From contig JACKET010000006.1 of the NCBI GenBank assembly GCA_020632875.1, positions 124,001 to 188,000 of the forward strand: a stretch of DNA of 64,000 bases, given 5' to 3'. The notes below the pieces were generated by a model, which was given only the letters and a program-made list of their open reading frames with translations, had not been told where the DNA came from and ran no database searches. Of this stretch, positions 20,326 through 28,523 are shown piece after piece; the stretch's first letter is position 1, and each line of letters starts with the position of its first letter. The DNA comes from Alphaproteobacteria bacterium. Lineage in GTDB: Bacteria > Myxococcota_A > UBA796 > GCA-2862545. The translations under genes were made by a program, and so were the position numbers.

Positions 20326-20655
20326 TCAAGGACAGGTGCAGACGTGGTCCTCGTCCAGATCGATGGCCGTCACCACGCGCGTCTCGGACGCACACTCCGC
20401 GAAGACCACACGCAGGCGATGCCCATCCGTTCCGCGCCCCTCGATGGCGTGGCTCGGGCACTGCCCGTCGTCGCGGGACCTCGCGGGGTCGACCACACCC
20501 GACGTCAACACCGCGCGGACCTCGGCTTCGGTGATGTCGCGGCACGCCATCCGGCATTCGCCGTGGCGCGTGAGCTCGAGGGGACGGGCCGCCAGGCGGG
20601 ACTGCAGCGGGGATGCACCGGACCCTCCGCTGCACGCCAGGAGGAGCACGAGCAC
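20326..20655 (-). CDS. small lipoprotein with DUF4258-like domain
   Basis: This 109-residue protein has signal peptide MLVLLLAC with lipobox LLAC. The mature part fits the DUF4258 pattern: LTRHGECRMACRDITEAEV, then VVDPARS, then LRVVFAE and VVTAIDL. DUF4258 domains are related to small RNase-like toxin folds and usually have a conserved His and Arg near the start; H and R are present here in RHGECRMACR. An exported lipid-anchored version with four or more Cys is unusual. It is followed on the same strand by the tandem-repeat region and preceded by a cupin gene one base away, which suggests co-transcription. Confidence 0.72.
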   Translation of the reverse strand: MLVLLLACSGGSGASPLQSRLAARPLELTRHGECRMACRDITEAEVRAVLTSGVVDPARSRDDGQCPSHAIEGRGTDGHRLRVVFAECASETRVVTAIDLDEDHVCTCP

Positions 20656-20656
20656 G

Positions 20657-21007
20657 TCAGCCCTCGCGGTGCACGGTGTCGGGCGAGAAGGCGGGCAGGC
20701 AGACCGCGACGTACTCGGCGCCAGCGGGCGTGGTGTAGCGGATGCGCTCGCCGGGCTCGGTGATCACGGACTGCCCGGCGTGCACCACCAGCGTGCCGCC
20801 GTCGTGCTCGACGTGCACCGCACCCGCGAGCACCAGGGTGATCTCGCGGAACTCCGGTCGCTGCGCGGGCTCCGACCACCCGGCGGGGGACCGCATGTGG
20901 GCGACGCTCACCCCCGCATCGCCCGTGGCGACGTGGCCGACGTGCTCGAGGATCTGCTTTCCGCCGGGGACTTCGATGGCCATGGGACGTTCGACGAGGG
21001 TGGGCAT
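20657..21007 (-). CDS. cupin-domain protein
   Basis: This 116-residue single-domain cupin has the beta-barrel pattern around EFREITLVLAGAVHVEHDGGTLVVHAGQSVITEPGERIRY, split here as two cupin motifs near residues 52-95. The first motif has Glu but few His, so metal binding is doubtful. It could be a small-molecule sensor or sugar/acid isomerase-like protein; no pathway is evident. The start is the ATG at 21007, because upstream sequence in the frame is antisense to other genes. It ends one base before the DUF4258 lipoprotein gene. Confidence 0.75.
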   Translation of the reverse strand: MPTLVERPMAIEVPGGKQILEHVGHVATGDAGVSVAHMRSPAGWSEPAQRPEFREITLVLAGAVHVEHDGGTLVVHAGQSVITEPGERIRYTTPAGAEYVAVCLPAFSPDTVHREG

Positions 21008-21036
21008 TCCGACCTCCGACGGCCCCCATAGCCCGC

Positions 21037-21861
21037 TCAGTCGGCGTAGTGGACCTCGAGGATCACCGTCGCACCGCGCGCCTCGAGCTTCGCGACGAGC
21101 CCGTCGAGCCCGTGCGGATCCGAGGTGACCAGCAGCACCACCCCCTCCGCGCGCAGGGACGCGCCGCCCGGTCCGCGGGCGGGCAGGGTGCGCTCGTGCA
21201 CGAGCGCGATGCGCTCCCCCTCGCGGAACACTGAGGTCACACGCCCGTCCGCGATGCCCCAGGCGCCCGCGGACGCCCACAGGCCCTCGGGGGCCCACGC
21301 GGCCGGTCGGACCAGCCCCGGACGGCGGAGAGCGAGCTCGGCGTCCGTCAGGCGACAGGGCTCGACGCCGGGCACGCCGAGCGGCTCGACGCTGCCGGGG
21401 GCGCGCCAGGGCGCGTCGGCCGTGAGATCGGCGACCCACGGCTCGGCGAGACGGGCGTCCTCGCACGACAGGAAGACCCCCGCGTGCGCGGCCCCACGCA
21501 GCGCGGCGTAGATCGAGACGGCGAAGGTCACGTCCTGCCCGCACACCCAGGTCCACACGGCGGAGACCTGGCTCGCCAGGCCCTGGTTCGCGTACGTCTG
21601 GACCTCCGCGGTGCCGAGCTGTGCTTCGAGGTCCACGAGGTCGGGAGGCGTGCGCAGCTCGTACATCACGACGCGGATGACGTCGCGCGACCCGCCCACC
21701 AGCGTGGGCGCGTAGAGGTCGAGCCCCGCGAACGATGCGGTGCCGTCGAGCGTCAGGGTCCGCGTGCCGGCGGCGCCGAAGCGCGCCATGTCCGCCCCCC
21801 ACGGAACCTGCCCACGGGGGACGGGGAACCCCCAGCGGAGCGAGTGCAGCAGGCGGTGCAT
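21037..21861 (-). CDS. uncharacterised protein
   Basis: From the ATG at 21861, which has GAGGGG upstream, the protein has 274 residues; an ATG at 21894 without a ribosome site would add 11. It begins LLHSLRWGFPVPRGQVPWGADMARFG, has no signal peptide or membrane span, and looks like a soluble alpha/beta protein with several Trp-rich segments (VSAVWTWVCG, WGIADGRV). The middle has hydrophobic strands suggestive of a steroid-binding or START-like fold, but I cannot assign a family. It is divergent from the TetR gene at 21941, so the operator-like site at 21915 could also control it. Confidence 0.65.
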   Translation of the reverse strand: MHRLLHSLRWGFPVPRGQVPWGADMARFGAAGTRTLTLDGTASFAGLDLYAPTLVGGSRDVIRVVMYELRTPPDLVDLEAQLGTAEVQTYANQGLASQVSAVWTWVCGQDVTFAVSIYAALRGAAHAGVFLSCEDARLAEPWVADLTADAPWRAPGSVEPLGVPGVEPCRLTDAELALRRPGLVRPAAWAPEGLWASAGAWGIADGRVTSVFREGERIALVHERTLPARGPGGASLRAEGVVLLVTSDPHGLDGLVAKLEARGATVILEVHYAD

Positions 21862-21914
21862 CGGACCCCTCGCGCGACCCGACGAGTATCGCATCGGGAC
21901 GATGGGTTGCGTAA

Positions 21915-21926
21915 ACGAACGGTCGT
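21915..21926. promoter_or_regulatory. operator-like element upstream of tetR (copy 1)
   Basis: ACGA-ACGG-TCGT lies 14 bases before the tetR ATG, within a longer block AACGAACGGTCGTGCTATT. A near-identical block in inverted orientation recurs at 22557-22583 in the downstream hydrolase gene, which suggests both bind the TetR protein. Confidence 0.55.
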
Positions 21927-21940
21927 GCTATTCTTCGACC

Positions 21941-22525
21941 ATGGGAAAAGGTGAACAGACCCGCGAAGCCGTCCTCGAGTTCGCGTCCGCGCGCGCCTGC
22001 ACCGTGGGGCTCGAGGGCCTGAGCATCGGCGAGCTCGCCCGCGAGCTCGGCATGAGCAAGAGCGGGCTGTTCGCACACTTCCAGTCCAAGGCGGCGCTCC
22101 AGGTCCAGGTCCTCGGCCACGCGTCCGACCGATTCGTCGAAGAAGTCATCCGGCCGGCGCTCCGCGCTCCGCGCGGCGAGGCCCGCGTCCGCGCGCTGTT
22201 CGAGATGTGGGTGGCCTGGTTCCACCGCCAGCAGCACGGCTGCATCTTCGTCGCCGCCATCACCGAGCTCGACGACCGGCCCGGCGAGGCCCGCGACGCG
22301 CTCGCCTCCCAACAGCGCGACTGGCTCGACGTGATCGAGACGGTGGCGCGCACGGCGGTCACGTCCGGCGAGTTCCGCGCCGACCTCGACACCCGCCAGT
22401 TCGCGCTCGACATGTACAGCATCGCGCTCATGCTGCACCTCACGGTTCGCCTGCTCGCGCTCCCCGATGCGATGCCGCGCGCCAATGCCGCGTTCGAGAA
22501 CCTCCTGAAGGGCGCTCGCGCCTGA
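21941..22525 (+). CDS. TetR-family transcriptional regulator
   Basis: This 194-residue protein has an N-terminal HTH (TREAVLEFASARACTVGLEGLSIGELARELG and SKSGLFAHFQSK, residues 7-52, quoted in parts) and a C-terminal TetR_C-type ligand domain containing HGCIFVAAITELDDRPG. The C-terminal domain resembles regulators that respond to lipophilic compounds. It is followed after 13 bases by an alpha/beta-hydrolase gene, so the two form an operon. An operator-like element precedes it and is repeated inside the hydrolase gene's first codons. Confidence 0.88.
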   Translation: MGKGEQTREAVLEFASARACTVGLEGLSIGELARELGMSKSGLFAHFQSKAALQVQVLGHASDRFVEEVIRPALRAPRGEARVRALFEMWVAWFHRQQHGCIFVAAITELDDRPGEARDALASQQRDWLDVIETVARTAVTSGEFRADLDTRQFALDMYSIALMLHLTVRLLALPDAMPRANAAFENLLKGARA

Positions 22526-22538
22526 GCCCGGAGCCACC

Positions 22539-23387
22539 ATGACCAGGCCTGTCCTCAATAAAAGCACGATCGTTCGTTCTATTCAGTCGGGCCTCCGGCT
22601 GGTCAACGCGGTCAGCCCCGAGGCCGCCGCCCGCGCGGCGAGCTGGTTCTTCTTCCGGTCGCCACCCCGGCAGCCCCTCACGGCTCCGCAGCAGGCGTGC
22701 CTCGACGCGGGGCGGCCCGCGCGCATCTACACCGCGTCCGGGCCCGTGTGCGTGTGGCGATTCGGCGCGGGCCCGCGGGTCGTGCTCCAGCATGGCTGGG
22801 GCGGGTGGGGCGCCCAGCTCCACGCGTTCGTGAAGCCGCTCGTCGACGCAGGCCACGAGGTGGTCGTGATCGACGCACCGGGCCACGGCCAGTCGCCCGG
22901 GTCCGAGTCGTCGTTCCCCGCGATGGCCGACGCCATCGAGGCCGTCTCGGAGGGCGCGCCCATCGCGCTCCTCGTGGCGCACTCCCTCGGCTGTTGCGGT
23001 GCGATCCTCGCGCTCGAGCGGGGCGTTTCGGTGGGCGCGTTCGTGGGTGTCGCCGGCCCCGCGCACCCCCTGAAGTGGTTCGACACCTGGATGGGCGCGG
23101 TGCTCGACGAGCCGGCGATCGAGCGCGAGAAGGCCCGGCTCGAGCGGCGCAACGGCTGGGCGCTCGATGCGATCGACACCGCGATGCTCGCTCGCAACCG
23201 CACCGAGCCGATGCTGTGGATCCACGACACGGCCGACCGCGAGGTCGGATTCGAAGCGGGGGAGGAGGTCGTCGAGAGCTGGCCGGGCGCCCGCATGCAC
23301 GCCACGACGGGCCTCGGGCACCGCCGCATCCTCGAAGATCCCGGGGTCGTGGCGACGGTGCTCGACTTCCACCGGAGCGTCGCCTGA
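22539..23387 (+). CDS. alpha/beta-hydrolase
   Basis: This 282-residue protein has the hydrolase pattern: LQHGWGGWG (oxyanion region, about residue 85), VIDAPGHGQS (about 110), nucleophile elbow AHSLGCCGA with Ser near residue 149, a catalytic Asp candidate in IHDTADREV (about 230), and a His in GLGHRRIL (about 264). The elbow has Ala instead of the first Gly, as in many members. It is cytoplasmic. The substrate is unknown; pairing with a TetR regulator suggests an inducible esterase, possibly for a lipophilic xenobiotic or fatty ester. The ATG at 22539 has GGAGCCACC upstream. Confidence 0.88.
   Translation: MTRPVLNKSTIVRSIQSGLRLVNAVSPEAAARAASWFFFRSPPRQPLTAPQQACLDAGRPARIYTASGPVCVWRFGAGPRVVLQHGWGGWGAQLHAFVKPLVDAGHEVVVIDAPGHGQSPGSESSFPAMADAIEAVSEGAPIALLVAHSLGCCGAILALERGVSVGAFVGVAGPAHPLKWFDTWMGAVLDEPAIEREKARLERRNGWALDAIDTAMLARNRTEPMLWIHDTADREVGFEAGEEVVESWPGARMHATTGLGHRRILEDPGVVATVLDFHRSVA
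22566..22577. promoter_or_regulatory. operator-like element inside the hydrolase gene (copy 2)
   Basis: ACGATCGTTCGT is the reverse complement of ACGA-ACGA-TCGT. It sits within codons 10-13 of the hydrolase gene and matches 11 of 12 bases of copy 1 at 21915. Flanking bases match too (GTGCT, TATT). Confidence 0.5.
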
Positions 23388-23429
23388 ATCGACGCTTTCG
23401 ATTCGCCCTGCGCCATCGTACGTGTGGAC

Positions 23430-23900
23430 GGGATCGAGCTTCGAGCGTCCACAGGCATCACGCAGATGACGCAGAAGGACGCAGATGACGCAGAAACCAG
23501 GCCGTCACGGGTCGTAGCGTGCTCGTTTCCCCGGGTCCACCCGTGACGTCAGGGCTCCCGAGGGACGTCTCCGTGTTCGGGTCGACAGAGCGGGCCTTCT
23601 TGCGGACCGGATCCGGGACTCACCAGAGCAGGCCGGCGTTTCGGGCTGCTCGGGTGATCCTGCTTCGGTGCCTGCCGCCGGATGGGCAGCTCCCCAGAGC
23701 ATGCGGATGCTTCGGACTGCTCTGGTGAGAGGTCCTGTCCTCAGCCTCCCAGTCGCTCTGTCGACCCGATTCCCGAGACCTCCCTCCCGACGGCGCCCCG
23801 GGGACGCGATGACGCTCGACGGCGACGGCCTCGTTTCTGCGTCATCCGCGTCCTTCTGCGTCATCTGCGTGATGCATGTGGACGCTCGCGGCTCGATCCC
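23430..23900. repeat. giant imperfect inverted repeat (about 470 bases), non-coding
   Basis: The outer arms, about 77 bases each (23430-23506 and 23824-23900), are complementary with only a few mismatches and include a doubled GCAGATGACGCAGAA unit. Moving inward, further complementary blocks occur in matching order: GGGTCGACAGAGCG at 23579 with its complement at 23754-23767, and CACCAGAGCAG at 23621 with its complement at 23717-23727. The centre lies near 23665. No credible gene is inside; the open frames there are mirror images caused by the complementarity. It fills the whole gap between the hydrolase and radical-SAM genes. Confidence 0.8.
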
Positions 23901-23976
23901 TGCACGAGAACTGCACACCGGGTGCGCGGGATCCTCGTCCGTCACCGGCGACGTTGGAGACACCCCGAGGACCTCC

Positions 23977-25377
23977 ATGCGCATCAAGCTCATCCTGCCG
24001 AGCCTCACCGAGGCCGACTCCCCGCACTTCCGGCCCATCAAGTACAGCCTGTTCCCGCCGCTCGGCCTCGCGACCCTCGCCGCGTGGTGCCCCGACGACG
24101 ACGTCACGCTCGTCGATCAGCACGTCGAGACGCTCGATCTCGACGACGAGCCCGACCTCGTCGCCATCCAGGTGTACATCACGAACGCCCCGCGGGCGTA
24201 CGCCATCGCCGACCACTACCGGAAGAAGGGCGCGTACGTCGTGCTCGGCGGGCTGCACGTCACGAGCCTCCCCGACGAGGCCGCGCAGCACGCCGACACG
24301 ATCTTCCTCGGGCCGGGCGAGGAGACCTGGCCCGCGTTCCTGGAGGACTTCCGCGCCGGCAGCCCGCGTGCCCGCTACGCGTCCGCGAACCGCACCCTCG
24401 TCGGCATCCCGCCCGTCCGGCGCGACCTCATCAAGCGCGAGCTGTACCTCGTGCCCAACAGCATCGTGGTCAGCCGCGGGTGCCCGCACCACTGTACGTT
24501 CTGCTACAAGGACGCCTTCTTCGAGGGCGGGAAGGGCTTCTACACCCAGGCCGTCGACGAGGCGCTCGCCGAGATCGAGCGACTGCCGGGCCGCCACCTC
24601 TACTTCCTCGACGACCACCTGCTCGGCAACCGCCGCTTCGCAGAGGGCCTCTTCGACGGGATGAAGGGCATGGGACGGCTGTTCCAGGGGGCGGCCACGG
24701 TCGAGAGCATCCTGCGCGGCGACCTCGTCGAGAGGGCCGTCGATGCGGGGCTGCGGAGCATCTTCATCGGCTTCGAGAGCCTGGACGAGCGGAGCCTGAT
24801 CCAGTCCGCGAAGCACCACAACCTCGGGCGCGACTACGACGCGGCCATCCGCCGGCTCGACGCGCTCGGCGTGATGATCAACGGGTCGTTCGTCTTCGGG
24901 CTCGATGGAGACGGGCCGGACGTGTTCGATCGGACCGTCGACTGGGCCGTCTCCCGCGGCATCACGACCGCCACGTTCCACATCGCCACGCCGTATCCGG
25001 GGACGCGCTTCTTCCAGGAGATCGAGGCGCAGGGACGCCTGCTCCACCGCGACTGGGAGCGCTACGACACGCGCCAGGCGGTGTTCCGGCCGCGCGGGAT
25101 GCGAATCGACGAGCTCGAGGCGGGCTACTGGCGCGCGTACGAGCGGTTCTACAGCTGGCGGAACATCGTCCGGGGGAGCGCGGCCCACGAGACGCCCGGT
25201 CGCTCGCTGAAGCACCTCGCGTACGCCGGCGGGTGGAAGAAGCTCGAGCCCATGTGGGACCGGTTGATCCGCGCCCGTCAGCTCGTCCGGGCACGCCCCA
25301 TGCTCGAGCAGGTCCTGGCGACCGTGGACGTCGTCCGGGAGGCCGCCGTCCCGACGGCTGCCGAGGAGGCCGCGTGA
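23977..25377 (+). CDS. B12-binding radical SAM protein
   Basis: This 466-residue protein starts at an ATG preceded by GAGGA. Residues 1-140 are a B12-binding-like Rossmann domain (RIKLILPS, LGLATLAAW, DLVAIQVYITNA, VVLGGLHVT). The radical SAM domain follows, with the cluster motif CPHHCTFC (about residues 169-176) preceded by SIVVSRG, then HLYFLDDHLLGN and GFESLDE. The B12 part lacks the DxHxxG motif, as in many cobalamin-independent members of the group. These enzymes often methylate or rearrange lipid or natural-product precursors. The stop overlaps the GTG start of a phosphoglycosyl-transferase gene, so the two probably act in one glycan or lipid pathway. Confidence 0.88.
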   Translation: MRIKLILPSLTEADSPHFRPIKYSLFPPLGLATLAAWCPDDDVTLVDQHVETLDLDDEPDLVAIQVYITNAPRAYAIADHYRKKGAYVVLGGLHVTSLPDEAAQHADTIFLGPGEETWPAFLEDFRAGSPRARYASANRTLVGIPPVRRDLIKRELYLVPNSIVVSRGCPHHCTFCYKDAFFEGGKGFYTQAVDEALAEIERLPGRHLYFLDDHLLGNRRFAEGLFDGMKGMGRLFQGAATVESILRGDLVERAVDAGLRSIFIGFESLDERSLIQSAKHHNLGRDYDAAIRRLDALGVMINGSFVFGLDGDGPDVFDRTVDWAVSRGITTATFHIATPYPGTRFFQEIEAQGRLLHRDWERYDTRQAVFRPRGMRIDELEAGYWRAYERFYSWRNIVRGSAAHETPGRSLKHLAYAGGWKKLEPMWDRLIRARQLVRARPMLEQVLATVDVVREAAVPTAAEEAA

Positions 25378-25964
25378 AGCGCGCGTTCGACCTCGTCGCG
25401 GCGACCGTGGGGGTGTGCGTGTTCGGACCGCTGTGGGTCCCCGTGGCGGTCGCCATCAAGCTCGAGGACGGCGGGAGCGTGCTGTTCGTGCAGGAGCGGC
25501 TCGGTCGCGACCGCGTCCCCATCCGCGTCCACAAGCTCCGGACGATGCGGGACGGCCGCGTCACGCGCGTCGGACGGTGGCTGCGCGCGACGGGCATCGA
25601 CGAGACCGCGCAGTTCCTCGACGTGCTCCGCGGCACGATGAGCATGGTCGGACCGCGCCCCCTGACCGCGGAGGACGTGGAGCGCCTCGGCTGGACCGAG
25701 AGCGCGCGGTTCGCCACGAAGCCCGGAATCACGGGCCCGGCGCAGGTCTTCGGCGGGCGGGGCGCGGAGGTCTCGGAGCAGCTCGAGGCCCGCTACGCGA
25801 AGGACGCGTCCCTGCGGGTCGATCTGGAGATGGTCGTGCTGTCGTTCGGCGTCAACGTGCTCGGGAAGGCGCGGGTGCGGCGGTGGCTCGCGGGACACCG
25901 CTACGCGACCCCATCGAAGGATGGATGGGCAGGGGAGGCGGAACGCGTCATGCTCCGGCCATGA
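25374..25964 (+). CDS. bacterial sugar transferase (monotopic phosphoglycosyl transferase)
   Basis: This 196-residue protein starts at a GTG overlapping the previous stop (GTGA), with GAGGAGG upstream. It is a minimal small-PGT: an N-terminal re-entrant membrane helix (FDLVAATVGVCVFGPLWVPVAVAIK), then RVHKLRTM, the catalytic Asp-Glu pair in GIDETAQF (about residues 79-80), and the MSMVGPRPL signature followed by KPGITGPAQV. This family transfers a sugar phosphate from a UDP-sugar to undecaprenyl phosphate at the inner membrane, the first step of polysaccharide or glycolipid assembly. No glycosyltransferase genes follow, so the rest of the pathway is elsewhere. Confidence 0.9.
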   Translation: MKRAFDLVAATVGVCVFGPLWVPVAVAIKLEDGGSVLFVQERLGRDRVPIRVHKLRTMRDGRVTRVGRWLRATGIDETAQFLDVLRGTMSMVGPRPLTAEDVERLGWTESARFATKPGITGPAQVFGGRGAEVSEQLEARYAKDASLRVDLEMVVLSFGVNVLGKARVRRWLAGHRYATPSKDGWAGEAERVMLRP

Positions 25965-26308
25965 CGATCTTCGCCTGGGTCAACCGTGTCGCGCTCACCC
26001 TGCTCTCGATCATGACCGGTGTGGTCAAGCTCGTGCAGATGCCCGAGGAGATGCAGATCTTCGCGGACGCCGGGTTCTCGACCAGCGCGACGATGGCGTT
26101 CGGCGTCGTGCAGCTCGTGGGCGGGCTGCTGCTCGTCCCGAACGCCACGCACCGCATCGGCGCCGTCGTCATGGTGCCCACCTTCGTCGCGGCCACAGGT
26201 GTGCTGTTCGTGAACGGGCTCGTGCCGTTCGGGGTGTTCTCGCTGACGTTCATCGCGAGCGCGGGTCTGGCGGCCTGGAAGGGCCCGCCGCCGTGGACGC
26301 CCGCCTGA
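25961..26308 (+). CDS. DoxX-like small membrane protein
   Basis: This 115-residue protein starts at an ATG overlapping the preceding stop (ATGA). It has four hydrophobic segments (about residues 5-25, 40-60, 67-88, 92-108), with KLVQMPEEMQIFADAG between the first two as in the DoxX/DUF4870-like group. The function of this class is poorly known; some members sit in oxidoreductase or lipid complexes. Translational coupling to the radical-SAM and sugar-transferase genes suggests it belongs to their unit. Confidence 0.78.
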   Translation: MTIFAWVNRVALTLLSIMTGVVKLVQMPEEMQIFADAGFSTSATMAFGVVQLVGGLLLVPNATHRIGAVVMVPTFVAATGVLFVNGLVPFGVFSLTFIASAGLAAWKGPPPWTPA

Positions 26309-26311
26309 GCC

Positions 26312-26704
26312 CTACGCGCCGCGCCACGCCGCCGCGACCGCGGCGCGCCCGTCGAGGCCCGACTTCGCGAGGATGCGGTGCACGTGGTCCTTCACGGTGC
26401 CCACCGAGATGCCGAGGGCCAGCGCGATGTCCTGGTTGCGCAGCCCGGTCGCGACGAGCTCGGCCACCTCGCGCTCACGCGGGGTCAGGGTCGCGAGACA
26501 CGCCGCCGGGCGCGGGCTCACGGAGACCACGACCATCGGCGCCCCCAGCGACTCCGCCGCGTCGAAGTCGACGTGCACGCCGACGGCACCGAGCCGCTGG
26601 CGTACCGCCGCGAGGCGTACGGCGGGGACGGCACGCGTGCCCGATCCGCGGATCTCGGCGAGAATCGTGCGCAGCTCGGTGAGCGCGGCGGTCCGATCAT
26701 CCAT
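26312..26704 (-). CDS. LuxR-type HTH regulator without receiver domain
   Basis: This 130-residue protein has a short N-terminal region (about 65 residues) with no phosphoacceptor site, followed by a typical LuxR_C HTH: LTPREREVAELVATG, then NQDIALALGISVGTVKDHV and HRILAKSGL. It probably works as a DNA-binding protein controlled by protein contact or abundance. It is divergent from the SnoaL-like gene with only 13 bases between the starts, so it may regulate that gene and itself. Its stop is 4 bases from that of the DoxX-like gene. Confidence 0.85.
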   Translation of the reverse strand: MDDRTAALTELRTILAEIRGSGTRAVPAVRLAAVRQRLGAVGVHVDFDAAESLGAPMVVVSVSPRPAACLATLTPREREVAELVATGLRNQDIALALGISVGTVKDHVHRILAKSGLDGRAAVAAAWRGA

Positions 26705-26717
26705 CCCCGGAGTCTAC

Positions 26718-27077
26718 ATGTCCCCCGACGACCACGATCTCGTGCAGCGCTACTACGACGCCATGCGCGCGGGCCCCGACGGCCACGAGGCCCTGCTCGC
26801 GCTGTTCGCCGAGGATGCCGTGTACGTCGAGCCGTTCTCCGGGGCCGAGCGCACGCACCGCGGGCACGCCGCGATCCGCGCGATGCTGCGCGACTCCCAG
26901 GCCGACGCGCCGCCCGACCTCGTGCTCGTCGTCCACCGCATCGAGGTCGACGCCGGCGGGGTGTTCGCGGACTGGTCGTGCAGCTCGCCCGTGTTCCCGG
27001 CCCCCGTGCACGGCACCGACCGCTACGTGCTCCGCGACGGCCGGATCGCGCGGCTCGAGACGCGCTTCACGGGCTGA
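26718..27077 (+). CDS. SnoaL-like (NTF2-fold) protein
   Basis: This 119-residue protein fits the NTF2/SnoaL fold: an N-terminal helix (LVQRYYDAMRAG), then LLALFAEDAVYVEPF, a GHAAIRAML helix and alternating strands ending DRYVLRDGRIARLETRF. Such proteins are small isomerases, cyclases or binding proteins. The substrate cannot be told. It is paired divergently with a LuxR-type regulator. The last 11 bases overlap the end of the lipoprotein gene on the other strand. Confidence 0.78.
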   Translation: MSPDDHDLVQRYYDAMRAGPDGHEALLALFAEDAVYVEPFSGAERTHRGHAAIRAMLRDSQADAPPDLVLVVHRIEVDAGGVFADWSCSSPVFPAPVHGTDRYVLRDGRIARLETRFTG

Positions 27078-28464
27078 CGGCCCCCGGCGGGTACAGGGTG
27101 TGGATGGTCATCGCCTGCACCCGGTCCGTCAGCACGACGTCCGGCACGACCGGGTCGCCCACGGCGTAGGGACCGCTCGGGGCGACCATCAGCCCCACGC
27201 TGGTGCCGAGACCCGCGATCGCCTCGCCCGACGGCCCTGCGTCGTAGCGTCGGGTCCCGGGCGCGATGTACCAGGCGAGGGCGTAGACCTTGGCAGGGTC
27301 GGCCAGCTCGACGAAATCACGACGGTTCGGTGTGCTCGTCACGGTCCACGGCCCGTTGACGTCCGGTGCTTCGAGCACGACGACCGTGTAGTTGGCGGCC
27401 TGGGTCTCGGGGATGAACGTGACGAACGCGGCCTGGTCGGGATCGACGATCGTCGCGGCCATCTTGTCGTTCTCGACCCACTGGGAGGTCCAACCGATGG
27501 ACGTGGAAGCGGTGCAGTCGCCAGCGACGCAGTGCAGGTGCGGTGGCGAGCTGTACACCTCGGAGGGGAGCTGCTGGAAGACGGAGGTGGCGACCGCCGG
27601 GCTCCAGGCCGGCGGGGCGAGGTCGACCGTGGCGAACGCCTCCACATGGAGGTCGGCTGCGGCGAGATCGCCCGTCACGGTGGCCTGGTTCTTCACGGTG
27701 ACGGTAGGGGCGTACACGTTGCTCGTCGCCGTCTGGGCCTCGATGTCGAGGGTCGGGCCGAACGCGATGCCCTGCAGCTCGATGACGCCACTGGTGTAGA
27801 AGACCCCGGTGATCGTCGTCGTGGGGTAGCTGGTCGACAGGACCCCCGGATCGGTGCCCGCGAGCGGGCCCGACACGCCCTCGCGGGAGCCCAGCACCCG
27901 CGTCGGCAGCCCGACACCTGCGTCGAACGGCAGCAGCGTGCCGTACCCGGCGGCGATGTAGAGGGTGCCGCCCTGGGCCTGGGAGAGGGCGGTGTGGAAG
28001 TCGGTGTGGGCGGTCTCCCAGGTCAGCCCGTCCGACATGCCCGCCGAGGGGAATCCGAGGAAGACGACCGGCGGGGGCGCGCCGGTGTCGCCCGTCGCCG
28101 CCGTGCCGGTGTCGCCCGTGGATGCGGTCGCGGTGTCGCCGGTGTCGATGTCCGAATCCGCGTCGGTATCGGTATCGGTATCGGTGTCCGTGTCCGTGTC
28201 CGTGTCCGTGTCCGTATCGGAGTCGGTGTCCGTGTCCGTGTCGGTGTCGGAGTCGGTGTCCGTGTCGGAGTCCGTGTCCGTGTCGGAGTCGGTGTCGGAG
28301 TCGGTGTCCGCGTCGGAATCGGTGTCCGCGTCGGAGTCGGTGTCCGCGTCGGAGTCGGTGTCTGCGTCGGAGTCGGTGTCCGCGTCGGTGTCGGCCTCTT
28401 CGGCCGTGTCGCTGCCGCCCTTGCAGGCAGAGAGGAGGAAGAGGGCGAGAAGGGCAGGACGCAC
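27067..28464 (-). CDS. lipoprotein with Asp-rich stalk and beta domain
   Basis: This 465-residue protein starts at a GTG with CGGAG upstream and a lipobox LLSAC. Residues about 25-110 are a D-x repeat stalk (Thr, Ser and Ala between Asp), then about 30 residues of TGDT repeats. The remaining 320 residues are beta-rich: the start, WETAHTDFHTAL with LYIAAGYGTL, is typical of a pectate-lyase-like beta-helix cap, and shorter strands follow (ITGVFYTSG, IELQGIAFG). The end is a beta-sandwich-like segment. It is likely a surface protein. Its stop converges with the SnoaL-like gene, overlapping it by 11 bases. Confidence 0.83.
   Translation of the reverse strand: MRPALLALFLLSACKGGSDTAEEADTDADTDSDADTDSDADTDSDADTDSDADTDSDTDSDTDTDSDTDTDSDTDTDTDTDSDTDTDTDTDTDTDTDTDTDADSDIDTGDTATASTGDTGTAATGDTGAPPPVVFLGFPSAGMSDGLTWETAHTDFHTALSQAQGGTLYIAAGYGTLLPFDAGVGLPTRVLGSREGVSGPLAGTDPGVLSTSYPTTTITGVFYTSGVIELQGIAFGPTLDIEAQTATSNVYAPTVTVKNQATVTGDLAAADLHVEAFATVDLAPPAWSPAVATSVFQQLPSEVYSSPPHLHCVAGDCTASTSIGWTSQWVENDKMAATIVDPDQAAFVTFIPETQAANYTVVVLEAPDVNGPWTVTSTPNRRDFVELADPAKVYALAWYIAPGTRRYDAGPSGEAIAGLGTSVGLMVAPSGPYAVGDPVVPDVVLTDRVQAMTIHTLYPPGAVSP
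28141..28405 (-). repeat. Asp-Xaa stalk coding repeat
   Basis: On the minus strand this encodes alternating Asp with Thr, Ser or Ala, the same design as at 15871 and 45451 but with more GACACGGAC-type units. Coding is on the minus strand. Confidence 0.82.
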
Positions 28465-28523
28465 GACGACTCCGCGATTCCAGGGAGCATACCTCTGCAC
28501 ACGACGGGTCGCGGGAACGGTCG

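Noticed and set aside
23668..23976. N-terminal extension of the radical SAM protein and small frames in the inverted repeat
   Set aside because: The frames are explained by the inverted repeat; the ATG at 23977 has a ribosome site and begins directly at the B12-like strand.
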